A stretch of DNA of 64,000 nucleotides. Origin: Mangifera indica (taxonomy: Eukaryota; Streptophyta; Magnoliopsida; Sapindales; Anacardiaceae). This document shows positions 12,601 through 24,706 of the stretch, piece by piece. Position 1 is the first letter of the stretch. Each line of letters starts with the position of its first letter. The position numbers and the translations under genes are program-made. Location of the stretch: contig NC_058155.1 of NCBI RefSeq assembly GCF_011075055.1, forward strand, positions 5,010,001 through 5,074,000, in the 5' to 3' direction. The notes under the pieces were generated by a model. That model was not told where the DNA came from and searched no databases. It was given only the letters and a program-made list of their open reading frames with translations.

Positions 12601-14735
12601 CGACAAAATGCAACCAATATTGCCATTTGCATATCACACATGAAGATATAAAGAGTGAGAGATATAGAGAAAGAAAGAGGTAATTGTTCTGAACCCTGTT
12701 CAAATAATTCAACTAAAACATAAGAAATATCCATGTTTAGAAACATTCTAATTGGTTTAAACCCTCAAGTGTGAGTTCTATTGAAATACCTATGGCTTTG
12801 ATGCTCGTGGCCTACAAAAAAATGCAGAATTTCATATTTCAATGTTGTCTTTCTCTTTCTTCAAATGCACCAAAAGAGAAGGGATTTTATATAAAACAAT
12901 TGAAATTCCATTTTATCTCAAATAAGGCCTTGTAAACTTGTTTTGTCTTTGAATATACAATAAATAACATCGTTTGGTATTTCCAAATGTACAATATATG
13001 CATAACTTGGTAAAAAAAGAAACATGAAAGCTAACTATTAATGACCCAATTACATAACATATGCCAAGGTAAACCAATATGTTTGTCTGTTTATAGCTTG
13101 GTTTACAATACAAAATCAATAACAAATGCAACAACTATTGTTGAAGCCATAAACAAGAGAAAAACTAAAGTAAGAACATAAAACAATCAATATAGAAAGT
13201 TTCAAAAGATATAATTGTTGCCAATGGCTCGCAAGTATACGAGTCAATCAAGTAATATAGAAAGATGTCGGTCCCACAGAGATTGGTTGTTGAATACTAG
13301 CTTGTTTTGTAGTTTAAATTAGCTAGAGAAATAGAAATGCTATGGATTGAGACTGAATTAAAAATAATAAAATAAAACAACTAACTAAATTGAAATTAAC
13401 AAAGGAAAATAATTACCTAGCAAATTAAAAGCTAAATACCAATTATAGAGAAACCTAGGGTTTATGATTTCACTATCAATTACTCAAAAATCAGTAACGA
13501 ATCCAATTAAAATCAATAATAAGATAAATTGTTGATGGTTGATTATCCTATTTTACCCAATTCCTCTCTCAAGGTTAATTAGAAGTGTTAAGATTAAAAG
13601 CTTACCTACTTTCGTGATATGTTGTTAATCAAAACCCATTAATTTCTATGACAATCAATTTACCCACAAAAAGTTTATATTTATTTCTAAATAAAACTCT
13701 AGGTTTAGCAAAGGCATGAACTAATTAGGTATGTATTTTTCAATATCACACTCGAATCTACAAACAAGTATGACATTGGGCTCTAACCCCAAGCAAGAAG
13801 TTAAAATCACAATTGCTAAATCAAACATTCATCATCATTAATTAAAAATCAAAACCCATTACATAATCTTTGAGAATTTATAGATCCATCATAAACCCTA
13901 GTAAAGGAAATTAGCTATTCATGGTTATAAAGTTCAAACTACAAGATAAAGTTGGAGAAAGAGACATTTTGAATCAATAAAAGAAGATAATAAGAGAGAT
14001 AAGAAAAACTCTAGGGTCTTCAAATCTTGATTCTCTTGGGTCTTCTATCTTTATTCTTGGATCTTCCCTCTTCTACTTGTTTCTTGAAGCTTTTCTCTCT
14101 CTAAAAATCCTTTGAGCTGTTGTATATTTGGTTCCTCCCTTTGGAGAAGATGTAATTTTCTTTTTATACCTGTCACTTAACCCTATTTTCTGTTTTTTTT
14201 ATTTACGCCCAATAATTATGGGCACCAATTATGACCATAAGACTGCCCATAATTACTCTTTGCCTCTTGATGTAAACCCTTCTCATTTGCTTCTTTAAGC
14301 TTCCATTTCCACTCTAAAAAGGGCTTGAATGATTCCAAATCATCTACAAATATAATTCAAAGAACAAAATAAGATCAAACCATCAAGATTAAATAAAACT
14401 TAAATAATTTGACAAAATGAACCAAAATTTACTTTAAAACTATACTATTATAACCATATTTGTGTGTATTTCTTACACACATTAATAATGACAATCAAAA
14501 CTGACCTTTCAAAATTAACCATTCTATGCACAAAACCTATACCCATTTTCTACAATTATTGATTAAAAAAGAAGTGTGTTAAAATAGCATTGGAAATGAA
14601 ATGAGCATCATAAAAACCATAAAGTTAATAATCTAAAACATAAAAGTTTAGGAAAATGAGTCCACCAAGTAGTGTAATACACACTTTGGTTGTTATGACT
14701 ACTAAAATTTTTAAAATTAAAATTCACCCATTTCC
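12601..14735. other. Repeat-like AT-rich DNA without recognised coding
   Basis: No domain was recognised on either strand. The stretch with GTCGGTCCCACAGAGATTGG (13269-13288), followed by several A-rich lines, resembles a word common in plant repeats, but I cannot assign it to a family. The apparent short reading frames here are AT-rich chance frames. Confidence 0.4.
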
Positions 14736-15083
14736 TGTTAGAATAAAGAAATGAATATGGAAGCAAAATATTCTCTCACAACTTTTATCAAACAGTTTGT
14801 AGGCAAGGAAAATGAGTTAAGAACAAGACAAAGAAAATAAAGAGAATGCACTTTCAATGGATATCCCAGATCTGTTAACAAGACATATTTATAAAGATAA
14901 GCAAATGAAAGAAAAAGATATCACATTATGATTTGGTGGCCTACTAATAGTAAGCTAAAGACTAAGACAAATTCAACCCACTAACAACACCTACTAACAT
15001 TAAGATAAAGACTAGAATACATTTAACTAATCCGAACCAAATGTGGAAGACTTATAAATTACAATTTGCATAAGTTTTTAACA
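14736..15083 (-). mobile_element. Copia 3' LTR, minus-strand element
   Basis: A 348-bp segment begins TGTTAGAATA and ends TTTTTAACA on the plus strand, giving the TG...CA termini and the 5-bp inverted TGTTA/TAACA of an LTR. It directly abuts TCCCCTTTGA (15084-15093), which on the minus strand is a polypurine tract TCAAAGGGGA. RNase H and RT coding follow upstream on the same strand, fixing this as the 3' LTR. The matching 5' LTR is not in place. Confidence 0.75.
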
Positions 15084-16400
15084 TCCCCTTTGATGAAAAG
15101 TCAATAACTCCAAGTGATGATCGAAATTTCACAATAGGTCCCTTAGTAAAGCCATCTATAACTTGATATTTTGTTGAACAGTATTTCATCACGATTAAAC
15201 CTTCTACCACAACATCTCAAATAAAGTGATGACGAAACTTAATGTGTTTTGTTCTTTTGCGAAACACTAGGTTCTTAGTCATTGAGACTGATGCTTTGTT
15301 ATCACAAAAAATCTTTATAGCCTTTGCTTGAGCTTGGTGTAAATCTTCCATGATTCTTCGCATCCAAACTACTTGATAAGCGATTGAGGTAGCAATAATA
15401 TACTCAACTTCTAAAGATAATAATGTTGTGCTTGCTTGCTTCTTTGAGCTCTGTGACATTACCCGTAAGCCAAAATTAAAAATAAAGCCACTTGTACTAT
15501 ATCTATTATCAACCCTCTAACCAAGCTTTTGAAATACTTCTCATTGGGCCTTTGAGGTTTCATCATCCATTGTTAACTTCTCATTTGTGTTCATGAGAGT
15601 AGCAGACATCTTACAATTCTGCATGTTAAACTTCTTTAACAAATCCAAAACATAGTTTTCTTGAGAAACAAAAATACCATAATTAGTTTGACAAATTTGT
15701 AACCTAAGAAAATAATGCATTAGCCGCTAGTTTGACATTTCAAATTCATCAGCCATGCTCTTCTTGAATCCATAATAACCTAAAATAATAATGTCATCTA
15801 CATAAACATAAACAATGAGAATATCATTTTCATTTTCCTTCACATATAAGGTGGGTTTATTGGTACTACGACAAAAACTATTATTATTCAAATAAAAATC
15901 AACCTACCATAACATACTCGTGGTGCTTGTTTGAGTCCATAAAGGGTCTTTGTGAGCTTGTACACCTTATATTCTTTGCCTTTAACAATAAAACCTTATG
16001 GTTGCTTAATATAAACATCTTTAACTGAGTAACCATTCAAAAAGGTAGATTTCATATCAAATTGAAATACTTTCCACTTCATTTGAGTTTCCAATTTTAA
16101 TATCAATCTTATAGTCTCAAATCTAGCAACAGGACATAAAGTTTCAAAGAAATCTTTACCATACTTTTGCACATGTCCTTTAACCAACAACCTTGACCTA
16201 AGCTTTTACACATTTCATTTGTATTATATTTCATTTTGTAGATCCAGTTCACACCAATTGCTTTTTTTCCTTTTGGTCTCTCTATTAGCTCCTAAGTATT
16301 GTTTTTCTCAATGGAAACCATTTCCTACTTCATGACAGTCTCCTAATTATCCTTTCCACATGTTTTATCAAAACTCATGGGTTCCGTCACTAAAAGAGAA
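15084..16400 (-). pseudogene. Copia RT - RNase H, 3' half of an element
   Basis: On the minus strand the RT begins near 16390 (EPMSFDK, NNTWELIERPKGKKAIG), continues through KDFFETLCPVARFETIR (15996-16190) and keeps the catalytic YVDD (15793-15804, reverse complement). RNase H follows (15217-15459) with SLEVEYIIATSIAYQVVW and CDNKASVSMTKN...KRTKHIKFRHHF. Stops between segments inactivate it. gag, protease and integrase are missing; the break at about 16400-16430 coincides with the start of a duplicated P450 promoter. Confidence 0.8.
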
Positions 16401-16429
16401 AATTTGTTAGAGTTATAAACATTTTCCCA

Positions 16430-17135
16430 AGGTATAAGTCAACCAAGAATTATCCCCATCATCATTTGTGAATTAATACAAAAATCTATGCCATCAATTT
16501 CATGATATAAGAGTTATGACTCTTTTTTAGTGATATAAAACAAGTTTGATCCCTTAACTATGAAAATAAAAAAGTTTTATTTCTTCGATAATAAAAAAAT
16601 AAAATTGAATCTTTTTACAAAAATTGATTACTTAAGGTATTGTGAAGGAAATTTTGGTGGTTAAATTTTGACATTTAAAAGAGAAAAAAAATCCTCTTCT
16701 CTTAATTAATATATTGCTTAAACTTTTGTTAAATTTAGGAGATATAAGTCCCATTTATCTTGAACATAATCATACTTGCCTATAATCTCACGTAGACAAA
16801 CGAATACTTTCCATAAATGTACAACATGCATGCAACAAATTAATGAAACATCTATTAAGTCAATTCACAAACCCCGTAGGCCATAGCCAAGCCAAATTAT
16901 TGATACCAGAAATTACAAACACATTCCCTCATTAATTCACTGTTTTCTCCAACTTGTTTGATGATGACCGTTTGATTATGATAGGATAAAAAGATAACAA
17001 TTATGTGGAGGAAGAGAATTCAATTTATAGTTTTCATCGCCATAAACAATCAAACCTCGTCCATTTGATTTAATCTTGTATTTCTCTAAACAAGACAAAA
17101 ATCGATGTTATATTTAGCCGTATAATATTTAGCAT
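16430..17135 (+). pseudogene. P450 copy A: duplicated promoter and first codons only
   Basis: From AGTCAACCAAGAATTATCC (about 16428) to 17135 the sequence parallels the promoter of the intact P450 gene (19330-19950) and of pseudogene C (32060-32690). It shares GCCATAGCCAAGCCAAATTATTG, TTGTTTGATGATGACCGTTTG, GGAAGAGAATTCAATTTA and the leader CTCTAAACAAG. The start codon is ATC (17107-17109) instead of ATG, followed by codons like the family N-terminus (DVIFSRII); homology then stops. The TATA-box position reads CCATAAACAATC, so the core promoter is also damaged. This is a 5' remnant of a third tandem copy. Confidence 0.8.
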
Positions 17136-18890
17136 GCCATTTAAAAATTAAAGAAATTAACAGATTTTTGGCAACGGCTATAGGCCAGGCCCAGTAGTTG
17201 TTGTCAAAATCAAATTTATTTATTTATTTTTCTTTTTTTACATAAACTCTCTCCCCCTCTCCCAAAACATAACTTTTGTATTGTGTGTCAAGCATGAGTT
17301 TTCTATTAAATTAGCAGTAAATGAAATTGTGATTAATCTATATAATAAAATTGTGTTTCATCTACATGGTTGTCAATTAAATTATGATTTATCTACAATT
17401 GATTATCTTTTTATTCATAGAGCATGTGATCTTTAGCAAGACATCATATCTATCCAATTAATAGATAATCAACATAAATCAATTATATCTTTCAATTGTA
17501 TAGTTATCGTACAATAAAATCCTTTCATCATGCTAATATCTCGATCATCAAAGTCGAGACATAAAGATAGTATTTTACCCCATATTCCCTTGACTTTCAA
17601 AGCAACAACCAACTACTATTTGACTTAGGCTTCGACCTAATCCCTTTATGGCCATAAATTTAATTGATGATAGTTATCCATTAAATAGTTATACAAGATA
17701 TCTTCTCATATACTTGAAAGTGATCGATGAATCCTGTGTCAATCTATTGTAACCTTGATACACTTTTTGACATAACCAACAACTACGTATTGATAGCCCT
17801 AGTAAGAAGGTTATGTTAAACTAGTATCAAACTAGGTTGATTGATGCATAAGAAGCTCCATTGATATTAATTGTAAAGATCACTTGCACCATAATTAGAG
17901 GATTTTTTTTTTTTCACAACCCTTATGTACCATTTATGAGGAATCCTTTGGTGGGCCAATCTACTGAATATGTAGTCAATATGCATCCATAGGTTGTATC
18001 AGGTTATCACTAACAATTTCAATACATGAGATCTATAGCTACTTTATGGTATTATTATTCAACACAATGATAACTTTATCATATTATCTTTGCCCTTGGA
18101 CAGGATAATGTTTAAGCCTACAGATATATCTAGATTGACCACCATACATGCTTATAATAAGGTCCTCTCGATCAAGCTATGCATTAATCCTCTTGTCACA
18201 ATTTTATTAATCTAAGGATATTAATCAACCATACATAATACATTTAGATATAGATGAAGAAATGCGAATTTATTAATATTAAAATATAATACAACATTCA
18301 AATGAAATTACAATAATAGCCTCAACAATTGGTTTTAAAGCACATAGTCTAACAACAACATCATTACATCAATTCGCAAAGCGCTTATTATATTTACTTC
18401 AAGGCTAGGTTTACTAGTCCTAAGTCATGTAGTTTATAATAAGGATATATTCCATTGATTGTAATAGATGAAAAGGAGATAATAACACATGGAGGCATTG
18501 AATTATCACATTATTCTATTGAAGGGAACAAACTTTTTGATTTTCCTATTAAAGGGATCAACTTTCATTATGATGGGGGAACAAGGCTTTCTGCTCTTAG
18601 AGGAAAAACAAGGCTAAGACATGAAAAGAAAAGAGATTAAAGGAATATTGAAAATAAGAGAGAAGTTGGGTGAAAAAGACGAATGAAGTGAAGAAAGATT
18701 TAAGACAAGAGGAAGGTTTGGTGGAAAACATGAATGAAGAGAGAAATTAATTTTCTGCATAGAATTCCCATGTGATGTTGCAACCATATCCAAGGATATT
18801 TTGCAAGAAAAGATCATGTTTCACAAAAAATTGAGTCCTAACCCATATAGAATAACCTAATTCATGCAGGAACTATATTTTATATTTTTA
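17136..18890. other. AT-rich DNA, no gene recognised; dispersed repeat at 18560-18830
   Basis: No protein domain seen. 18560-18830 (AGGAAAAACAAGGCTAAGACATG, then GACGAATGAAGTGAAGAAAG) resembles 52195-52440 in the same order, so it belongs to a dispersed repeat, perhaps an LTR-element non-coding part. The rest shows no structure I can name. Confidence 0.4.
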
Positions 18891-18894
18891 ATTT

Positions 18895-19872
18895 ATATTA
18901 GAGTTAATTTTGAGTCTATGTCCTAATATAGTTCATCTTTAACTTCCAAATACATTAAATATTTGTTTTATGACACAGACACTTGCAACCACAAAAAAGA
19001 AAACCCTCCAATTATAATCTTTTTTTCAAATTTATTTTGACAAAAACAACAAACACATGCTGAGAATAAACAAAACTCAATTGAAATTAATTTTTTGTTT
19101 TGTTTTCAATAGGAGGGTTTCTTCATTCGATATTTGGTTACGGGAATTTGGTAATTAAGTGTGGATGGGTTTTAATTCTAGTTGTGTTTTGTTTACTGCG
19201 GGTAGGTTTTGTGTATTACTAATGGGTTTTGCATAAATAAATTTGGAGAAAAAGAAAGTTAATTTGAGACTTTTATGGGTTGCAATTTTCCATATAAACT
19301 TTAAAATTGTGTACATTAGTCCTAAATAGTAAGTCAACCAAGAATTATCCCCCTTATCATTTATCTTCATTTATGAATTAATACAAGAATCAATGCCATT
19401 AATTTTTCATGATATTATAGGTATGACTCATTTTTTAATGACAGATTACATGTTTGATTTCTTCAATAAAAAATCAAAAAGTTTGACTTGTTCAATAGAA
19501 AAAAAATTAGTCATTTTAATTTTTAAAAAAATGTGATGGTTTAATAATTTCATGTGTTATTAGGAAAATATTGGGAGGTTGAATTTTGACATTTAAAAGA
19601 GAAAAATCCTCTTCTCTCAATTAATATTTTACCCGAACATTTGTTAAATTTCGGAGATATAACTCTTATTTTTTCAGAACATGGAACCTAACCTAGTCTT
19701 ACAAACCCGGTAGGCCATAGCCAAGCCAAATTATTGATACCAAAGGTACAGGGATAGTCCCTCATTAATTTGCTGTTTTCTCCAACTTGTTTGATGATGA
19801 CCGTTTGATTATGATAGGTTAAAAAGATAACAATTATGTGGAGGAAGAGAATTCAATTTACACTTTTCATCG
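18895..19872 (+). repeat. Upstream segment duplicated with 31470-32620
   Basis: This flank of the intact P450 matches the flank of P450 pseudogene C nearly line by line (ACTTGCAACCACAAAAAAGAAAACCCTCCAATTATA..., TAGGAGGGTTTCTT, TTGCATAAATAAATTTGGAG). It shows that the duplicated block extends about 1 kb 5' of the coding region. The promoter-proximal part is also shared with copy A. Confidence 0.85.
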
Positions 19873-19881
19873 CTATAAATA
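19873..19881 (+). promoter_or_regulatory. TATA box of the intact P450 gene
   Basis: CTATAAATA lies 52 bp upstream of the chosen ATG (19933), a normal plant spacing. The same box and leader are kept in pseudogene C (CTATAAATA, 32621-32629) and altered in copy A. An in-frame ATG at 19882 directly follows the box and would precede any expected transcription start, so it was not taken as the start. Confidence 0.75.
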
Positions 19882-19932
19882 ATGAAACCTCGTCCCTTTG
19901 ATTTAATCCAGTTTTTCTCTAAACAAGGAAAA

Positions 19933-22045
19933 ATGGATGTCATATTTAGCTGTGTAATATGGTTTCTCTTCACATGGCTTTCAATAGTAGCTCTGAACAC
20001 CATTTTCAGAGGAACCAAACCAGCTTCTAGGAAGCTTCCTCCTGGACCGAACAAACTCCCTATCATTGGCAACCTCTTAGCTCTCGGTGAAAAACCTCAC
20101 AGGTCTACAGCCGAGCTCGCCCAGATTCATGGCTCCATAATAAGTCTTCAACTGGGCCAGTTGACCACCATAGTCATTTCTTCCGAATCCATAGCCAAAC
20201 AAGTCCTTCTAACTCACGATTCAGCTTTCTGTAATCGTTTCGTTCCCGATGCCGTGCTTGCTCACCAGCATGATGTTTTCAGCATGGTTTGGCTTCCGGT
20301 CTCCACCGCGTGGAGAACTCTCAGGAAAATCAGCAGCTCGCATATTTTCATTACTCAAAAACTTGACTCCAGTCAAGACATCCGGCGCAAGAACGTGCAT
20401 CAACTCCTTTCTTATGTTGAAGAAAATTGCCATGCTGGTAAAGCCATAGATATTGGCCGAGCCGCTTTTAGTACTAGTCTTAATTTGATATCAAACACTA
20501 TGTTCTCCGTTGATTTAGCCGCTAACAAATCAGAGTTTAGGGAGCTGGTGTGGAATATTATGGTAGAAGCAGGAAAGCCTAACGGGGCCGATTATTTTCC
20601 TGTGCTGAAAAAGATTGACCCCCAGGGAATAAAACATCGCTTGACCATTCAAGTTGGGAAGATGTTGGAGCTCTTTGATCGCGTGATTGATCAACGCTTG
20701 AAGCTGAGAGAATTCCCTGGTTATGTTAAAACCAATGACATGTTGGAGACTCTTCTTAACATCATGGAAGACAAAACTGAAGCTACCAACAGGGATTATA
20801 TCAGGCATTTATTTCTGGTTTGTATTTTTTTAATTTAGCTTGTATTTTTTATGCTTATAAGTCCATATAATATTGTTCTGGCTAGAAATCTCTCGATGTG
20901 GATTAACATTAATTATGGGTTTAGTTTAATAAAATTGAGTAATTAAATAGTTCAAATTCAGTTTATAGATGAACTTGGGTGATCAATAAGGATAAGTCTA
21001 ATACACTTAAAAATTATGATCTGGGTGGATAACATAAGTGTGAACCTTAAAGTTTATTAGATCTTGATGGGGGTTCAATTAACTTATTATAAATTGGCTA
21101 GGTCTTTGCTCCAAAACCTAATGTAGTATGATTATGTTTACCCATACAAAATTGTCATTCAAGAAGGTTTCTAGAGTAGAAGATCAAGTCAGGTTGAGAG
21201 GTGATCTCGATAGGTAATTTAAGCAGTTGTATGAATTCAATTTGCATGGCGATTCAAATATTTTTAAAACCTTAAAGTTTAATTCATTATTTTATAATCT
21301 ATGTGTTGATCTTGTGCATAATAATTGTATGATTTAATGTTTGTTCGTGCATAATAAATCTTACGGTTCTCACTCTTTAGTCCTACAATATCTTTACACT
21401 GGAATGAGGAGTTATATATTCTCTGTCTGTTAACAGGATTTGTTTCTTGCCGGTACTGACACAACTTCCAACACACTGGAATGGGCAATGGCGGAGCTCC
21501 TCCGTAGTCCTGAAGCCTTATCAAAAGCCCGATTAGAGCTGGAGCAAACTATAGGCAAAGGGAACCCAGTTGAAGAGTCAGACATCCTTCAATTACCTTA
21601 CTTACAAGCAATCATCAAAGAAACTTTAAGATTGCATCCACCAGCTCCCTTTTTGATTCCCCGCAAATCCTCCATAGAAATGGAAATCAACGGCTTCACA
21701 ATCCCAAAGGACGCCCAAGTTTTAGTGAATGCATGGGCAATTGGCAGAAACGAAAACATATGGGACAACCCCAACGCTTTTCTCCCGGAAAGATTCTTGG
21801 AGTCGAACATTGATGTCAAGGGGAGAAATTTCGAGCTCATTCCGTTCGGTGGGGGGCGGCGAATGTGCCCTGGATTGCCACTGGCAATCAGAATGCTGCA
21901 TTTAATGTTGGGTTCGCTTCTTCACGCCTTTGATTGGAAGCTTGAAGATGGCAATACGCCAGAAGAAATGGACATGGAAGACAAGTTTGGTATCACTCTA
22001 CAGAAGGCAAAGCCACTTCATGCCATCCCTATTGCGTGCAATTAG
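19933..22045 (+). CDS. Cytochrome P450, CYP76-type (geraniol-hydroxylase-like group), two exons, intact
   Basis: Exons 19933-20817 and 21437-22045 join in phase 0 (CTG|GT...AG|GATTTG) to give 497 residues, normal for a plant A-type P450. Visible in order: N-terminal hydrophobic anchor (about residues 3-24) for the ER membrane; proline hinge LPPGP (35-39); C-helix WRTLR (127-131); I-helix AGTDTT (300-305), the oxygen-binding motif; K-helix ETLR (357-360); PERF (412-415); heme loop [11 protein letters not shown] (431-441) with the iron-ligating Cys439. All key residues are present. Overall similarity, single phase-0 intron before the I-helix and the [11 protein letters not shown] junction fit CYP76, a family oxidising monoterpenols, other terpenoids and phenolics with NADPH-P450 reductase as partner; the actual substrate cannot be deduced. 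A TATA box lies upstream and AATAAA (22067-22072) shortly after the stop. Intron 1 contains a solo LTR. Sibling copies A, C, D, E and F are all broken. Confidence 0.9.
20880..21365 (+). mobile_element. Solo copia LTR inside the P450 intron, TSD GTTCT
   Basis: The 486-bp insert parallels the 483-bp 3' LTR of the full element at 61555-62037 from its first bases (AAATCTCTCGATGTGG versus AAATTTCCTAATGTGG) through GGTGATCAATAAGG, CTAATACACTTAAAA and CTGGGTGG to its end. GTTCT stands immediately before (20875-20879) and after it (21366-21370), a 5-bp target duplication. The terminal TG and CA are mutated to GG and CG. Pseudogene C has the same intron without the insert (about 128 bp against 619 bp). 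The LTR is in the sense orientation of the gene. Confidence 0.88.
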
Positions 22046-22221
22046 AACAAGTTTGACTTCCTAGCAAATAAATAATCTTCATATTTTCAAGTTTAATTAA
22101 TTCATTGTAGTTTTTCTTGATTTTGGGGTGTGTAGTTTTGGTTTAGTATAGTTTAAGAATTTTTTTAAACCAAACTGAAAAACAAAATTTGAACAAAATT
22201 TTGATATAAACTGATCCTGAA

Positions 22222-22600
22222 AGTTAACGTGCTGGAAGATATGGACATGGAAGACAAGGTTGGCTTCACTCTACAGAAGGCAAAGCCGCTTCTTACCATC
22301 CCTGTTGCGTGCAAATAGAATGAGTTTGACTTGCGTGCAAATAAATAATCTTTATATTTTCATGTTTAATTAAGTGATGTAATTCTTCTTGATTTGAAAT
22401 ATAATCACATATATTATGGATTAGTGACTTTAATCAGCCCCACTGGTTTATAAAAATACCATAATTGAGGATTAATTAATATGTAAATAGAAGAGATATG
22501 ACAAAGTTTATGTGATAATTATGTTTGCAAATTAGACAAGTTGATAAATAATTAAATTCTGTACTTTAATTTTTAATAAGTCATTGTGATTCTTTTCTTT
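22222..22600 (+). pseudogene. P450 copy E: last ~28 codons plus 3' flank
   Basis: About 180 bp after the intact gene's stop, a second copy of the P450 C-terminus appears (ATGGACATGGAAGACAAGGT, then LQKAKPLLTIPVACK and TAG at 22316-22318). It is followed by the same 3' flank words (GCAAATAAATAATCTTTATATTTTCATG; ATTATGGATTAGTGA; CCATAATTGAGGATTAATT) seen at 26290-26520. Nothing of the upstream exon survives, so it is the tail of a deleted tandem copy. Confidence 0.85.
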
Positions 22601-22659
22601 TCCCGATAGTCATCAGGCTTTCCTCTAAGATCGAGCATCCTTATGTGCTCATTGTCACG

Positions 22660-23127
22660 TGTTAGAGACTTAAATAAAAAGAAAAGAAAAAAAGTCTCAC
22701 ATCTAATGAATAGAACATAAAAGAGTGGCATATAAGTGTGTGGATTAGACTTTAACACTAGCTAATTGGTTTTGTGTAATATGAGTTTCAATCTACATAC
22801 TTGTAAACCAAATATATCTTTGTAACATGGTATCAGAGCATGAGCAAAAGGTTTAACAACGTAAGTGTTCCTAAATACAAGTGACAATGCATCCAGCCAA
22901 AAATCGGCTGAACCAAATGATAGGTCTAACAACCTAGGTGCTTGCACTTAAAGCGGGGGTGCTAGAGACTTAAATAAAAAGAAAAGAAAAAGAGTCCCAC
23001 ATGTAATGAATAGAACATAAGAGAGTGGTATATAAGTGTGTGGATTGGACCTTAACACTAGCCAATTGGTTTTGTATAATATAAGTTTCAATCTTTATAC
23101 TTGTAAGCCCAATATATATTTTCGACA
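22660..23127 (+). mobile_element. Complete TRIM retrotransposon (468 bp), TSD TCACG
   Basis: Two 168-bp LTRs (22660-22827 and 22960-23127), both TG...CA and nearly identical, flank only 132 bp. Directly after the 5' LTR lies TGGTATCAGAGC (22828-22839), complementary to the plant initiator-Met tRNA end; directly before the 3' LTR lies the polypurine tract AAAGCGGGGG (22950-22959). TCACG stands on both sides (22655-22659 and 23128-23132). There is no coding capacity, as expected for a terminal-repeat retrotransposon in miniature, which must use enzymes from another LTR element. I see no 5S-rRNA-like block in the LTR, so it is probably not of the Cassandra type. Confidence 0.95.
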
Positions 23128-23439
23128 TCACGGACACCAACCTTCTTTCCTATTTTATCGAGTTTTTGAACACCTTCTCAAGTAGTTGAGCTTCTTCTCT
23201 TGTTTAAGACTTCTTCACTAGCACAGATAAGCCTCTGGCAATTCAAACAATGTTCTTCTATAGTTGATTCAAAAATTCCTCTTATTACAAAAGCTCTTGG
23301 CAATCCACCTCTTGAATTTCCCTGGCTAGCAGCCACTGATCTTGGATTTCCATTGGTGACGGTTGCACCTCCTTTGACACCACTATAGTTTCCAACCATG
23401 GCTTCTAGTTTCGTCACTATGGTTCATCTTCTCCACTGC

Positions 23440-24706
23440 CCTCATTAGTTACAATGTTTAACACTAGAAGCTATTTTTCTTCTCTTATGATATGCGATAC
23501 TTATTGCATGTGGAAGTCCCAGTTTCTTGATGTTTTTCTCATTCACAATTTGCATAATATAGTTATTGGTGATGCACCACCTCTACCACCTTTTCTTCAC
23601 AATGGTACTTTTAATTCGAATCATTCTCATTGGTTGCGAATGACAAATTAGTTTTGACTTGAATTAAATCAATGATCACCTAAAATTATTTAGTATTTCT
23701 TGTTGCCATGTGTTATTGTTGTTGAAGCATGGTCTCTTCCTGACTGACGTTTGAATCTAGTTTATGGGATTCATCTTTGGTCCATTTGTGATAAGTTACG
23801 CATTCTCCAGAAAGCTTTGGATCAGACAACAACTAATTACCTCATTGATTGCAAGTCCATATTTGATTTACTTGCTAAAACTAGGTCTCCTATCTAAATA
23901 CTGATTTTGTGGACTATGTTATTGATGGTTTTGGTCTTGAGTGTAGTTTTTCATCACTTCCATGCATGTTTGTCCGTCTATTACTTTTGATGAACTATAT
24001 GATCTTTTCCTTCGAGAAGAAAACCTTCAACAAAAATACTCTGGTACATTTTCTCTAGTTGTTGTTATGGTTATCACTTGATCCTCCCAATAATCATTTG
24101 GTTAATCTAACTCTTTTGGCAAGAATAACTCTTGCTATTTCGTTGTAATAATCGTGGTCGTGGTCGTGGTGGTAAATCTAATGATCGACAACAACCATGT
24201 CCCTCATATCATCCTCCTCTACTTCCGACTTTGGCTAGTGTTTTTCGTCAAGGTACTTGCCAAATTTGTGACAAACATGGGAACTTTACTTGTGTTTGTC
24301 CATAGCACGAAAATTTTGCCTATATAGTAGATACAGTGAACACTCTTTTTGTTGCTATGTTTGTGTGTGCTTCATTTGACTGAATTGCGTTTTAGACTCT
24401 AGTGCTACACATCATATGATACCAAATGCTTCTATCTTGTCCTCTCCTCCACCTCATACTGGTATGTCTTATGTGATTTTTGTGAATAGTCATTCATTTT
24501 TTATTCACATCAAGGGTTTGTGTCTATCTAAATCTCCTCATTATGCAGTTATCTTATTTGATGTATGGTGTGTCTCATCGTTACACAAAAATTTGCTATC
24601 CATTCAAAAATTTACCTTTGATATTAATTCTATTTGTATTCTTGACTCGTTTGGTTTTGTGATTAAGGCCAAATAGATGGGACAAATTCTTCTTTCTGGT
24701 CGTAGT
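23440..24706 (+). pseudogene. Copia gag - zinc region - protease remnant
   Basis: Copia gag starts at about 23454 (CDTYCMWKSQFLDVF, a variant of the NYLLWRSQ region) and continues with DFVDYVIDGLG-type and TFDELYDLFLREE sequence (about 23905-24020). An RGRGRGGKSNDRQQ stretch and a CQICDKHGNFTC knuckle-like segment follow at about 24150-24300, then the protease DSSATHHM (24398-24421; the catalytic motif is normally DSGA). The open stretch 24416-24676 is the protease and adjacent region. Stops and frameshifts are frequent. The fragment is cut at 24706 by a small LTR element. 23133-23440, between the TRIM and gag, holds nothing I recognise. Confidence 0.7.

Noticed and set aside
19882..19932. 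Upstream in-frame ATG giving 17 extra residues to the P450
   Set aside because: It directly follows the TATA box, before any plausible transcription start, and the extra residues are not P450-like; the ATG at 19933 begins the membrane anchor and is the start shared with pseudogene C.
20221..20808. Antisense open frames within P450 exon 1 (also in copy C, 32962-33549)
   Set aside because: They mirror the conserved coding strand and appear in both copies only because the sense strand is conserved; no independent support.
23178..23417. Minus-strand 79-codon frame as a gene
   Set aside because: It lies between a TRIM and a copia gag fragment, with no recognisable domain, no promoter and no splice context; low support.
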